From contig CAVIJI010000001.1 in the NCBI GenBank assembly GCA_963642885.1, positions 62,001-126,000 of the forward strand: a DNA stretch of 64,000 bases, in the 5' to 3' direction. This stretch comes from UMGS1696 sp963642885. Its GTDB lineage: Bacteria; Bacillota; Clostridia; Oscillospirales; CAG-272. A model generated the notes under the pieces. That model searched no databases. It saw only the letters and a program-made list of their open reading frames with translations, and had not been told where the DNA came from. Positions 24,081 to 32,827 of this stretch are shown piece by piece. Position 1 is the stretch's first letter. Every line of letters starts with the position of its first letter. A program made the position numbers and the translations under genes.

Positions 24081-24712
24081 TGGAAACACTTAATGAACTG
24101 ATAAATCGGTATCCGAAGCTGTCGGACTGCTGTGCGGAAATAGAGCGTGCGAAAGACATGCTTATCGATATGTATAAAAAAGGCGGAAAGCTGCTTATAT
24201 GCGGCAACGGCGGAAGTGCGGCGGACTCCGATCATATTGTCGGAGAGCTGTCAAAGGGCTTTATGAAAAAACGTCCCATTCCCGAGAAAGACCGAGAAAG
24301 ACTGCGCGAGCTTTACCCCGACGATTGGGAAAGGCTTGCACGCGGACTGCAGTGCGGTCTGCCTGCCGTGTCGCTGCACTCGCAATCGGCATTGCTTACG
24401 GCATTCGTGAATGACGTGGAGTCCGATATGATGTACGCACAGGCACTGTATGCGCTCGGAAAAGCGGGAGATATACTCATAGGCATATCGACATCGGGAA
24501 ATTCCGCGAATGTTGTGAATGCCGCGCGTATAGCAAAGGCGGCAGGCATAAATGTGATAGCGTTAACGGGTGAGAGGAAATCACTGCTGTCCTCACTTGC
24601 CGACATATGCATTCGTGTAGGAGACATGGAAACATATCGCGTGCAGGAGCTTCACCTGCCTGTGTATCACTATCTTTGCGCCGCCGTCGAGGATGAGTTT
24701 TACGCGGAATAG
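24080..24712 (+). CDS. SIS-domain sugar-phosphate isomerase (GmhA-like)
   Basis: A 210-residue SIS protein. ICGNGGSAADSDHIVGELSKGF (split: ICGNGGSAADS at about residue 40, HIVGELSKGF following) and ISTSGNSANVVNAARIAK (about 141) are the two sugar-phosphate loops. It resembles phosphoheptose isomerase but carries an insertion KKRPIPEKDRERLRELYPDD near residue 58 that is common in gut Firmicute versions. In the mannosidase operon it likely handles the phosphorylated product; true heptose synthesis is unlikely as no lipopolysaccharide genes are present. Confidence 0.85.
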   Translation: METLNELINRYPKLSDCCAEIERAKDMLIDMYKKGGKLLICGNGGSAADSDHIVGELSKGFMKKRPIPEKDRERLRELYPDDWERLARGLQCGLPAVSLHSQSALLTAFVNDVESDMMYAQALYALGKAGDILIGISTSGNSANVVNAARIAKAAGINVIALTGERKSLLSSLADICIRVGDMETYRVQELHLPVYHYLCAAVEDEFYAE

Positions 24713-24785
24713 CGGTCGGTAAATATACAGTCGAGTATATGCAAAAAACAGCGGAAATATCGTGAAATCTTGTTTTCTTTCATTA

Positions 24786-24814
24786 TTGACTTGATATGCG
24801 TCAGATGGTATAAT
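24786..24814 (+). promoter_or_regulatory. Promoter of pyrKD
   Basis: TTGACT (24786-24791), 17 nt, TATAAT (24809-24814). Confidence 0.9.
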
Positions 24815-24842
24815 TAAATCAAAGAGAAAACTTGAAAAGGAT

Positions 24843-24930
24843 ATGCCTGATGTTGTTTTTATCTCACCGAGAAAATATAAAATCCCGATTTACGTGATGT
24901 TTTGCGCATTACGCACGTCGGGATTTTTTC
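24843..24930 (+). promoter_or_regulatory. Attenuator-like leader of pyrKD
   Basis: Between promoter and pyrK lies AAAATCCCGA (24879-24888) pairing with TCGGGATTTT (24918-24927), followed by T residues: an intrinsic terminator about 40 nt before pyrK. A possible leader frame begins at ATG 24843 after AAAAGG and runs through a U-rich tract (TTGTTTTTATC) and the terminator. This recalls UTP-sensitive attenuation of pyrimidine genes, or PyrR control, but no PyrR-binding consensus is obvious. Confidence 0.5.
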
Positions 24931-24969
24931 GGTGTACCATAAATTCATTAGTATATCGGGAGGAGAGCT

Positions 24970-25740
24970 ATGAAACAGGAAAAATTCGTAATTATCACAA
25001 ATACGGCGCTGACACGTGATGTATACCGCATGACTCTCGGAGGAAATACCGAGGGGATTGTCCCCGGACAGTTCGTTAATATTAAGCTGAGCGGATTATT
25101 CCTTCGACGTCCGATTTCGGTTTGCGACTGCGTAAGCAATGACTCATCGGAAGGCGTGCTTACCTTGATTTACAAGGTAGTGGGCAAGGGAACCGAGCAG
25201 ATGGCATCCATGAAGGCAGGCGATGAGCTTGACATTCTGACCGAACTCGGTAACGGTTACGATCTCACAAAGAGCGGAGACACGCCCCTTCTCTTAGGCG
25301 GCGGAGTCGGAGTACCCCCGCTGTACATGTTGTGCAGAAAGCTTATCGAAAGCGGAAAGCATCCCATGGTGATTCTCGGCTTCAACAAAGCCGACGAAGT
25401 ATTTTACGCAGACGAGTTTGCCGCTCTCGGTGCAGATGTAACCGTTGCGACAGCTGACGGTTCGGTCGGAGTTCGCGGATTTGTAACCGATGCCGCGGCA
25501 GCGCTTAAAGCGGACGGGAAAACATTCACGTACTTCTATACCTGCGGCCCCGAACCTATGCTGAAGGCAGTATATTATTCGCCCGCTCTTGAGGGAGTAG
25601 AGGGAGAATTCAGCTTCGAGGAAAGAATGGGCTGCGGTTTCGGAGCATGTATGGGATGCTCATGCAAGACGATTACGGGATACAAGCGCATATGCAAGGA
25701 CGGACCTGTGCTCGAAAAGAAAGAAATACTGTGGAAGTGA
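24970..25740 (+). CDS. pyrK: PyrK, electron-transfer subunit of dihydroorotate dehydrogenase B
   Basis: A 256-residue flavo-iron-sulfur subunit passing electrons from dihydroorotate oxidation to NAD+. FAD-binding LRRPISVCDC (about residue 44), NAD-binding GGGVGVPPLYMLCRKL (about 113) and a C-terminal [2Fe-2S] cysteine set CGFGACMGCSCK with later C (about 218-236) are visible. GGGAGGAG precedes the ATG. It is followed by pyrD, 9 nt away. Confidence 0.95.
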   Translation: MKQEKFVIITNTALTRDVYRMTLGGNTEGIVPGQFVNIKLSGLFLRRPISVCDCVSNDSSEGVLTLIYKVVGKGTEQMASMKAGDELDILTELGNGYDLTKSGDTPLLLGGGVGVPPLYMLCRKLIESGKHPMVILGFNKADEVFYADEFAALGADVTVATADGSVGVRGFVTDAAAALKADGKTFTYFYTCGPEPMLKAVYYSPALEGVEGEFSFEERMGCGFGACMGCSCKTITGYKRICKDGPVLEKKEILWK

Positions 25741-25749
25741 GGCGGAAAC

Positions 25750-26670
25750 ATGGCTGATATCAAAACAAAGCTTTGCGGAATAGAACTTAAAAATCCCATC
25801 ATAGCGTCAAGCGGAGCCTTTGGCTACGGCAAGGAATTCGAAGAATTGTACGATATTAACTGTCTCGGTGCGTTTTCGTTTAAAGGAACCACGCTTGAGG
25901 CGAGATTCGGAAACGATACTCCGCGCATTGCCGAATGCGATGCGGGAATGTTGATTTCGATAGGCCTGCAGAATCCGGGCGCACATGCGGTTGCGGAGCG
26001 TGAACTTCCGAGACTTAAAAAAACCTATCACGGAAAGCTGTTTGCAAACGTCTGCGGATTCACTCCCGATGAATACAGAAGAGTTATAGAGATACTCGAC
26101 GGCAGTGAGGCAAGCGATATTATAGGCTGGTACGAGGTTAACATAAGCTGTCCTAACGTAAGCGAGGGCGGCTCGTGCATAGGCACATCGGCCGCATTGT
26201 CGGAGAATCTTGTGAAAATGCTTCGCGGGGTGACGAAAAAGCCGCTTATTATGAAGCTTACGCCAAATGTAACGGATGTAGCCGAGGTTGCGCGTGCATG
26301 TGAGGCGGGTGGAGCGGACGGTGTATCGCTTATCAATACGCTTTACGGAATGATAATCGATTTAAAACGTAAGAAACCCGTGCTGGCGAATAAAATGGGC
26401 GGATACTGCGGAACCGCCGCATTCCCTATTGCTTTGCGCATGGTATATCAGGTTTACGATGCCGTGAAAATACCGATAGTGGGCATAGGCGGAATTTCAA
26501 CGCCCGAGCATGTACTGCAGATGATGATGGCGGGAGCGTCCGCTGTTGAGGTCGGAGCGGCGAATCTGAACAATCCGTACGTTTGCCCCGATATAATAGA
26601 TGCACTGCCCGAGGTTATGGACAAGTACGGCATAAAGTCACTTACCGAAATAATAGGCATGGCACACTGA
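25750..26670 (+). CDS. pyrD: PyrD, dihydroorotate dehydrogenase B catalytic subunit
   Basis: A 306-residue class 1B enzyme oxidising dihydroorotate to orotate in pyrimidine synthesis. Visible: NPIIASSGAFGYG (residues 15-27), NISCPNVSEGG (about 131) with the class-typical catalytic Cys (SCPNV region), KLTPNVTDV (about 174), NTLYGM, and GIGGISTPEHVLQMMMAGA (about 243). Paired with PyrK as the NAD-linked B-type complex. The dispersed-repeat array starts 10 nt after its stop. Confidence 0.96.
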   Translation: MADIKTKLCGIELKNPIIASSGAFGYGKEFEELYDINCLGAFSFKGTTLEARFGNDTPRIAECDAGMLISIGLQNPGAHAVAERELPRLKKTYHGKLFANVCGFTPDEYRRVIEILDGSEASDIIGWYEVNISCPNVSEGGSCIGTSAALSENLVKMLRGVTKKPLIMKLTPNVTDVAEVARACEAGGADGVSLINTLYGMIIDLKRKKPVLANKMGGYCGTAAFPIALRMVYQVYDAVKIPIVGIGGISTPEHVLQMMMAGASAVEVGAANLNNPYVCPDIIDALPEVMDKYGIKSLTEIIGMAH

Positions 26671-26679
26671 ACCTGCGTC

Positions 26680-27017
26680 GGCGGATAAATTTCAGTCGAG
26701 CAGTGAAGACAACCACCGCCTCCCCGAGTATGCTTCATACAATGAAGCATACTCCGATGTGACATCAAACCGAAGTGGCGGATAAATTTCAGTCGAGCAG
26801 TGAAGACAACCACCGCCTCCCCGAGTATGCTTCATACAATGAAGCATACTCCGATGTGACATCAAACCGAAGTGGCGGATAAATTTCAGTCGAGCAGTGA
26901 AGACAACCACCGCCTCCCCGAGTATGCTTCATACAATGAAGCATACTCCGATGTGACATCAAACCGAAGTGGCGGATAAATTTCAGTCTGGCAGTGAAGA
27001 CAACCACCGCCTCCTGA
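26680..27017. repeat. 97-bp tandem array of the dispersed palindromic repeat, copy B
   Basis: Three near-identical 97-bp units (26680-26776, 26777-26873, 26874-26970) and a diverged partial fourth (26971-27017). Each unit has stem 1 (GGCGG with CCGCC, e.g. 26680-26684 and 26716-26720) and stem 2 (GAGTATGCTTCAT 26726-26738 and ATGAAGCATACTC 26742-26754). An open frame on the minus strand crosses the array but is a by-product of the repeat. There are no variable spacers, so it is not a CRISPR array. Confidence 0.95.
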
Positions 27018-27109
27018 GTTTCGATTTAACAATTAACGGTAGGTAACGATTACGGAATCGATTCTGCGAGAAATTCTTTGCGAATGCTGAATAAACTAAA
27101 ATAGAACGA

Positions 27110-27158
27110 AAAACAGGGGCCTGCTGCATTTCCGAACCATGCGGCAGGCTCCTGTTTT
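27110..27158. terminator. Bidirectional terminator between pyrD array and GH38 gene
   Basis: AAAACAGG (27110-27117) pairs with CCTGTTTT (27151-27158), extended inside by GCCTGC(C)/GGCAGGC elements. It ends 9 nt before the stop codon of the minus-strand GH38 gene. Confidence 0.8.
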
Positions 27159-27167
27159 ATGTGCATA

Positions 27168-29825
27168 TTAAACGTTAATGAGCAGTGTTACGATTTCCTT
27201 CGGCTTTGCCGTATATTGTACCTTTCCGTCTTTTACATCGAGGTCGAGATAAACCTCGTCTTCGATGAGAGATACGGACTGAGCTTTCTTAATGCCGAAC
27301 AGAGGTATGTCAAGTGTAAATTCGCGTTTTTCGGAGGTTGAGTTGTATGCGCGAACGATGATTCCGCAGTCGGATTCCGATTTTTTTACCGCAGTCACGA
27401 TAAGGGCGTTGTCGGGTGAGGTAATATTTATAATCGATGCGCTTTGCGGAAGAAGTCTGTCGGCGTTCTTTACGGGGCGGTGGAATAAATCGGGCATTCC
27501 CGGGCCTTGTACGAACGGTCTGCCGCCTATGAATTTGTTTGGATCCTTGCCTCTCGATTCGGCATATACGGGGGCGAGAAACTGTGCGGCCTTTGCGGGA
27601 ATTTCGGCACTTATGTGGTTTCCGTTGTACGGCAGAACGGCGAAATGTGCGATGTTTTTGCCGAGGCACTGGCCGCCGGGTGTTATCCACTGTTGAGTCA
27701 TCGTGTTTCTCTCATCCCAGCCTCCCGTGATTCTTCCGACGGCACGCAGTACGGTCAATGCGATTTCATCGTTTTCGGTCTGTTCGTACTCGTATAATCC
27801 TTCGTGAAGGACTGCTATTCCGCGGTGGTCATCCTCTACGGCTATAAAGTCGCTTGACGGATGTTCACGGTCGTTTTGATATATGCTGTGCTTATTTCTC
27901 CGAAGCACATCGTACGGCTGTGACGCGAGGTTTGTATCCGCGTCGATTCCCGTGGGAACAAGCACACGGAGACGGTGGTTTTCAAGCCTGTTGTCTATAT
28001 CGAGACGCACATCGAGAGAATCCGAACCCTTTGACAGGGTGAGATTTACGGTAATGTCGATTTCACCCGAGGCTTCCTCTCGGTCTGCCTTTACGTGAAG
28101 CTTTACCGTACGCTTCTGTACGAGCATATTGTTTTCCGTCGATGATATTTCGGCTGTGCATTCACGGGTGGTAAGGTCGCCGTTCGGATTTCCGTGAGAG
28201 TAATTATAAAGAGTACCGCGGTCAGGCGTGTCCTCAAACATGAGAATATCGGTGTATGTTATGCCGCTGCGCTTGTCCGTGAGATTGATTGTTCCGTTTT
28301 TGTTAATGTCCGCACGGAGTATTTCGTTTTCCAGCCGCTCGGGATTTACGGCGGTATCAGCCGATATATCCGTCACGGGTATGTTTGTGAGCTTGACGCC
28401 GAGTGTACGGTAGGAATAACCCGCGACAGGGCCCACGTCGACAAGAACGGTGTAGCGTGCGACTCGTTTTTCTCCGGGCAGATTAATGGGGCTGAGTATA
28501 CGTCTTCCCACATCGGGCTCGTGCTTTTCGCAAACGAACGGAACCTTGACGCCGTTTTCGTCGTACAACTCGATTCCGCCGAGGTCATCTTCTTTCATTA
28601 CATCGATTACCGCGCGTACGGGAGTCGACGACGGAAGATTTGTCGTATTGAGCAGTATAAGTCTGTATTCGCCGTCAACAGTCAAAGGCTCCAGATGGGA
28701 GTTCAGCTCATCGACACAGCGTGAAAACAAATCGGAGGTGTTCTCGTGAATACGTTTAAATCGGTCCGTCATATGCTCGTGAACAGCGTCGACCGAACAG
28801 CCGCATATCGAGTCGTGAGGATGGTTTTCGATTAGCAGCTTCCAGAGATACCGCATATAGTCGTGAGGATAGTCCTTTATTCCCCCGACATCGAGAAGCG
28901 TGCAGAGAGGCTCGAGCTGTCTTTCAAGCTCAACCTGCGAGAGTGCGTTATTCTGTTTCAGATATATTCTCGAGGAAAGCGTTCCCGTGAGTACGTTTGA
29001 CGCGCCGTTGTCTCTGAATTCTCCCGTGAAGGTTTTAAGCTCTATTCCGTTTTCGGCAATCTCACGGCGAAGTCTGAGCATAAACTCGGGAAGAGTATCC
29101 TGGAATATTTCCTCGTCATCGTTAAGCATCGGTCTGACCTTTCCGATGATTTCGCCGAGGTCTTCCTGTGCTTCGAGATGATCGACTCCGTTCATGAGAA
29201 GGTAGTTGCCGGTGGCACAGTTTGCCGCGCAGTTTCTGCCGCATCCGCGAACAAGGTTAAGAGCACCCTCGGGATTCGGCGAAAGTCTTTGAGCATTGTT
29301 GTACCAGAATTTCATATGCTCGCACAGGATTTTCGAACCGTCCTCTGATTCCCAGAAAAATTCCGTTACACCGCGGTCGAAGCCTCTGCCGAAAACGCAG
29401 TCACGAAGTCCCGCCTTGAATAATATCTGAGGAAGCTGCGATGTGAGTCCGAATTGGTCGGCGGCGTAGCCGACGGGCATGGACGCACCGAATCTTTTCG
29501 CCATGTCGGTGCCGATTATCAGATTCCGAACCGTTGCCTCACCGTCGGTGAGATGAAAGTCGTTCTGTACATACCACGGACCGACGAGAATTCTGCCGTG
29601 AAGTATGTGCTCCTCGAGCTCGGATTTTCTCGAGGGATGAATGGCAAGGTAATCGTCAAGCACAATAGTCTGTGCGTCGAGATGAAAACGATATTCGGTG
29701 TCTTCTTTCAATACATCCAGAAGATTGTCAATCAGGTCGACAAGACGCATGCGGAAGTTTTCGAAGGGAAGATACCACTCTCTGTCCCAGTGAGTATGAG
29801 AAATCAGACAATATCTTTTTTTCAT
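27168..29825 (-). CDS. GH38 family alpha-mannosidase (MngB/SpGH38-like)
   Basis: An 885-residue cytoplasmic glycosidase. Zinc-site HTHWDREWY (His10, His12, Asp14) and AADQFG with the likely nucleophile Asp123 are visible, then ENHPHDSICGCSVDAVHEHM (about residue 335) holding the distal zinc histidine region, and a long beta-rich C-terminus. Differs from the enzyme at 20726 in length and in HTHWD versus HLDPVW, so the two represent separate GH38 branches, this one resembling mannosylglycerate hydrolase and streptococcal types. AGGAGGTTGATTT precedes the ATG. The MFS transporter gene 63 nt upstream is on the same strand and probably co-transcribed. Confidence 0.93.
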   Translation of the reverse strand: MKKRYCLISHTHWDREWYLPFENFRMRLVDLIDNLLDVLKEDTEYRFHLDAQTIVLDDYLAIHPSRKSELEEHILHGRILVGPWYVQNDFHLTDGEATVRNLIIGTDMAKRFGASMPVGYAADQFGLTSQLPQILFKAGLRDCVFGRGFDRGVTEFFWESEDGSKILCEHMKFWYNNAQRLSPNPEGALNLVRGCGRNCAANCATGNYLLMNGVDHLEAQEDLGEIIGKVRPMLNDDEEIFQDTLPEFMLRLRREIAENGIELKTFTGEFRDNGASNVLTGTLSSRIYLKQNNALSQVELERQLEPLCTLLDVGGIKDYPHDYMRYLWKLLIENHPHDSICGCSVDAVHEHMTDRFKRIHENTSDLFSRCVDELNSHLEPLTVDGEYRLILLNTTNLPSSTPVRAVIDVMKEDDLGGIELYDENGVKVPFVCEKHEPDVGRRILSPINLPGEKRVARYTVLVDVGPVAGYSYRTLGVKLTNIPVTDISADTAVNPERLENEILRADINKNGTINLTDKRSGITYTDILMFEDTPDRGTLYNYSHGNPNGDLTTRECTAEISSTENNMLVQKRTVKLHVKADREEASGEIDITVNLTLSKGSDSLDVRLDIDNRLENHRLRVLVPTGIDADTNLASQPYDVLRRNKHSIYQNDREHPSSDFIAVEDDHRGIAVLHEGLYEYEQTENDEIALTVLRAVGRITGGWDERNTMTQQWITPGGQCLGKNIAHFAVLPYNGNHISAEIPAKAAQFLAPVYAESRGKDPNKFIGGRPFVQGPGMPDLFHRPVKNADRLLPQSASIINITSPDNALIVTAVKKSESDCGIIVRAYNSTSEKREFTLDIPLFGIKKAQSVSLIEDEVYLDLDVKDGKVQYTAKPKEIVTLLINV

Positions 29826-29888
29826 AAATCAACCTCCTGTGAGTTTGTGTTTATACGATGATTAAGGTGCTGTATTATATGTCGGTGC

Positions 29889-31187
29889 TTACATTCTGTC
29901 AAGGGCGTCGGTTGTTTTTTTCATTTTGCCGTGACCTATGAGTGATATGAGCGCACCGATAAGCGCGCATCCCACGAACAGATAAAATACATTAGTCCAG
30001 CCTGTGTTTTCGGATACCGCGCCGACGGCAATATTCGACACAGCGGCAGCGGCGTATGAGAAGCAATCGAGCATTCCCGATACTGATGATGCGAGTCCCG
30101 CCTTGCCGTAATGAAGAGGCAGGTACGTAAGCAGCATCGTGTTTGCTCCGAGCATGGCGGCACTTGATACCGCAAGCAGGAGAGTGTTGATTACCGCCAT
30201 GATTATCTCGGACACTCCTATGACTTCTCCTGCGGATTTGCTCGGAGTAAACGAGATAAACGCCGTTACGGCAGCAAGGCATACAGCCGAAACAATGAAC
30301 ATAACGGCACAGCATGAAAGCTCATCGAGCTTGAATTTAGAAGCGACAAAACGCGCCGCGTACGCTCCGCTGATGTTTATAATCGGAAGAAGCGAGCAGA
30401 TCATCGATACGGCTGAGGCGTTCGGAATAAATTTATCGTTGAGCACGGTGGGTATCCAAAGGTCCAGTCCGTCCTTGAGTATGCCGTTGAAAGCTATGAC
30501 GAATGCGGTGAACAGCATTCCTATTCCGATTACCTGAAGCAGTGACGGCTTTTTTCCGCCGTCTGCTGTGATTTTTTCGGGTACGGTAATGTGTGTTTTC
30601 AAAGCGGACGAGGAGAGACAGAGAAAAATGACAACGGCAATAACGCAGAGTATTGCTCCGCATACTATGAACGCGCATCTCCATGTCGAGATTTTCATAC
30701 ACAGAGCGCAAACGAGGTAGCATAATATGGTACCGAGCGGTATTGCGGCGGTAAGGTGAGCTCCCGAGGCAAGGCGTACTTCATCCGAAGTCCAAAGAGA
30801 TATTGCTCTGACAATCGGCGCCCAAAGCATTGAGCAGGCAAAGCCGCAAACAGCCCAAATAATGCCGAACAGCAAGCCGACGGAATTTATACCCATGAGA
30901 ATGTTCATCAAGCCCGCAGTCATCAGACCGGTACAAATCATGGTTTTCGGGTGGATTCTGTCGCCGAGCCAGCCGTTTACAAACTGACCGCATGCGTAAA
31001 AAATGTAAAAACAAGTGCCTACGGTGCCGCCGAAGGATTGCGAGATAACATTATCCTCAATCATTGCGGGGAGACAAACCGAGAGATTTTTTCTGCCGAT
31101 ATAGACTGTTGTATATGCGAGAATGCAATAGATAACGACGAGCCACGATTTTTTCTCGTACTCCGTCTGTTTACGTGAATTTTTCAT
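29889..31187 (-). CDS. MFS transporter of the organophosphate/phosphate antiporter type
   Basis: A 432-residue twelve-helix transporter. N-terminal block YTTVYIGRKNLSVCLPAM (about 23-40) and WLGDRIHPKTMICTGLMTAG (about 78) match the GlpT/UhpT-like branch, suggesting a sugar phosphate or related organic anion. The start at 31187 (MKNSRKQ) follows CAGGT; a longer frame upstream runs into the promoter. Because the next gene is a GH38 mannosidase, the cargo could be a phosphorylated or acidic mannoside, for example mannosylglycerate, which is inference. Confidence 0.85.
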   Translation of the reverse strand: MKNSRKQTEYEKKSWLVVIYCILAYTTVYIGRKNLSVCLPAMIEDNVISQSFGGTVGTCFYIFYACGQFVNGWLGDRIHPKTMICTGLMTAGLMNILMGINSVGLLFGIIWAVCGFACSMLWAPIVRAISLWTSDEVRLASGAHLTAAIPLGTILCYLVCALCMKISTWRCAFIVCGAILCVIAVVIFLCLSSSALKTHITVPEKITADGGKKPSLLQVIGIGMLFTAFVIAFNGILKDGLDLWIPTVLNDKFIPNASAVSMICSLLPIINISGAYAARFVASKFKLDELSCCAVMFIVSAVCLAAVTAFISFTPSKSAGEVIGVSEIIMAVINTLLLAVSSAAMLGANTMLLTYLPLHYGKAGLASSVSGMLDCFSYAAAAVSNIAVGAVSENTGWTNVFYLFVGCALIGALISLIGHGKMKKTTDALDRM

Positions 31188-31220
31188 TACTGTTACCTGC
31201 TGTTTACAAAGATGGAAATA

Positions 31221-31249
31221 ATTGTAGCACACACATAGGGTAAATGCAA
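31221..31249 (-). promoter_or_regulatory. Promoter of the MFS-GH38 operon
   Basis: Minus strand TTGCAT (31244-31249), 17 nt, TACAAT (31221-31226). Confidence 0.8.
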
Positions 31250-31269
31250 GTTTTTTCGAGAAAAAACGG

Positions 31270-31304
31270 AAAAAACGGATTGTTTCCTATCGGGAAACAA
31301 TCCG
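31270..31304 (-). terminator. Terminator of trkAH
   Basis: CGGATTGTTTCC (31276-31287) pairs with GGAAACAATCCG (31293-31304); on the minus strand T6 follows. It lies 54 nt beyond the trkH stop. Confidence 0.9.
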
Positions 31305-31357
31305 CAGAAGGCTTTTGCCGTTATACCGTTATTCTCTCACGAACGTGAAACGATTAT

Positions 31358-32803
31358 TTATTTCTTACTCCAGGTGGACGGCGTGAATGTCAGAAGGAGC
31401 GGGTACAGCTCGAGTCTGCCGAGCAGCATCGCCGCGGACAAAATCAGTTTAGCGGTATCCGAATACTGCGAGAACGAGGACATCGGGCCGACAGCGGCAA
31501 AACCGGGGCCGACGTTGTTGTAGCATGCCGCGACAGCGGTAATGTTTGTCTCGAAATCGAACGGTTCCGCGGAGATGAGCAATATAAGCAGAGCAAATAC
31601 AATAAAATACATCGCGAGATACGACAGAACACCGTGCTCGCTTTCGCTGTCTACGTGCTTTCCTTCGAATTTCAGTGAAGAAACGGAACGCGGATGCAGT
31701 ATTCTTTTCAGCTCACGGCAGGCGGACTTGTACATTATGATAATTCTCGATACCTTGAGACCGCCTGCGGTCGAACCCGCACAGCCTCCGATAAACATAA
31801 GAATAAACAGTATGGATTTCGAAAGCTGAGGCCATAGATTAAAGTCCACCGTCGAATAACCCGTAGTCGAGATTACGGATGAAACCTGAAATGCGGCATC
31901 GGTGACGGCGTTTTCGGCCGATATACCGCTGTTTATCAAATTCAGCGAGATAACAGCCGTTGAAACCGCAACTATCGCGAGAAAGACGTGAAGCTCCTCG
32001 CTTTTTACCGCCTGAGCCGCTTTTTTCGAGAGAATGTAGTAGTATATGTTGAAGTTGACACTGCAGATAAGCATGAAAACCGTCACAACCCACTTGATGT
32101 AGGTCGAGTATGATGCCATGCTGTCGTACTTAATGCCGAATCCGCCCGTACCCGCCGTACCGAACGCATGAAGCAGTGACTCAAACAGGCTCATTCCGCC
32201 GAAAAGGAGGAAAATAACTTCGACGAAGGTGAGAGCTATGTAAATCAGATAGAGTATTTTCGCCGTTTCGCGAACCTTCGGAACGATTTTGTCAACCTTC
32301 GGCCCGGGCATCTCCGCGCGGATTATGTGAATCGAACGTCCGTCTCCGCTCGGCATTATCGCCATCATGAGGACTATGACTCCCATACCGCCTATCCAGT
32401 GCGAGAAACTGCGCCAGAAAAGCGAGCCGTGACTCAAAGCTTCTACATCATCGAGAATCGACGCGCCCGTTGTGGTGAATCCGCTTATAATCTCGAACAG
32501 AGCATCTACGTACGACGGAATGTCACGTGAGATGACAAACGGCAGTGCTCCCACAGCCGATAATATAACCCACGCAAGCGCAACCGTAACAAGCCCCTCA
32601 CGTGCGTAAATCGTTTTATCGGTTTTGCGAAAAATATATACCAAAGACAGTCCTGCCATTGCCGCCGCAGCGGCTACGGCGAGAAAAGAAAGTGCACAGG
32701 AATATTCTCCGTATATCAGCGAAACCGCACAAGGCAAGAGAAGCAGTACGCTTTCGAGCAGAATAAGCTGTCCTATAGTGAAAAATATCATTTTGCGATT
32801 CAT
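31358..32803 (-). CDS. trkH: TrkH potassium uptake membrane subunit
   Basis: A 481-residue potassium channel subunit. Filter loops: FTTTGASI (about residue 110), GTGGFGIK (about 220), STTGYSTV (about 312) and NVGPGFAAV (about 433), each keeping glycine. It is longer at the N-terminus than the KtrB at 10751, with two extra helices, as in TrkH. AGGATAAACA precedes the ATG; it lies 24 nt after trkA in one operon. Confidence 0.94.
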   Translation of the reverse strand: MNRKMIFFTIGQLILLESVLLLLPCAVSLIYGEYSCALSFLAVAAAAAMAGLSLVYIFRKTDKTIYAREGLVTVALAWVILSAVGALPFVISRDIPSYVDALFEIISGFTTTGASILDDVEALSHGSLFWRSFSHWIGGMGVIVLMMAIMPSGDGRSIHIIRAEMPGPKVDKIVPKVRETAKILYLIYIALTFVEVIFLLFGGMSLFESLLHAFGTAGTGGFGIKYDSMASYSTYIKWVVTVFMLICSVNFNIYYYILSKKAAQAVKSEELHVFLAIVAVSTAVISLNLINSGISAENAVTDAAFQVSSVISTTGYSTVDFNLWPQLSKSILFILMFIGGCAGSTAGGLKVSRIIIMYKSACRELKRILHPRSVSSLKFEGKHVDSESEHGVLSYLAMYFIVFALLILLISAEPFDFETNITAVAACYNNVGPGFAAVGPMSSFSQYSDTAKLILSAAMLLGRLELYPLLLTFTPSTWSKK

Positions 32804-32827
32804 TGTTTATCCTATCAAACAGAATGC

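Noticed and set aside
26692..27007. Two identical 72-residue frames on the minus strand across the repeat array
   Set aside because: They are produced by the 97-bp repeat itself, overlap each other and have no ribosome site.
26680..27017. Possible CRISPR array
   Set aside because: Units are contiguous 97-bp copies with no variable spacers and there are no cas genes.
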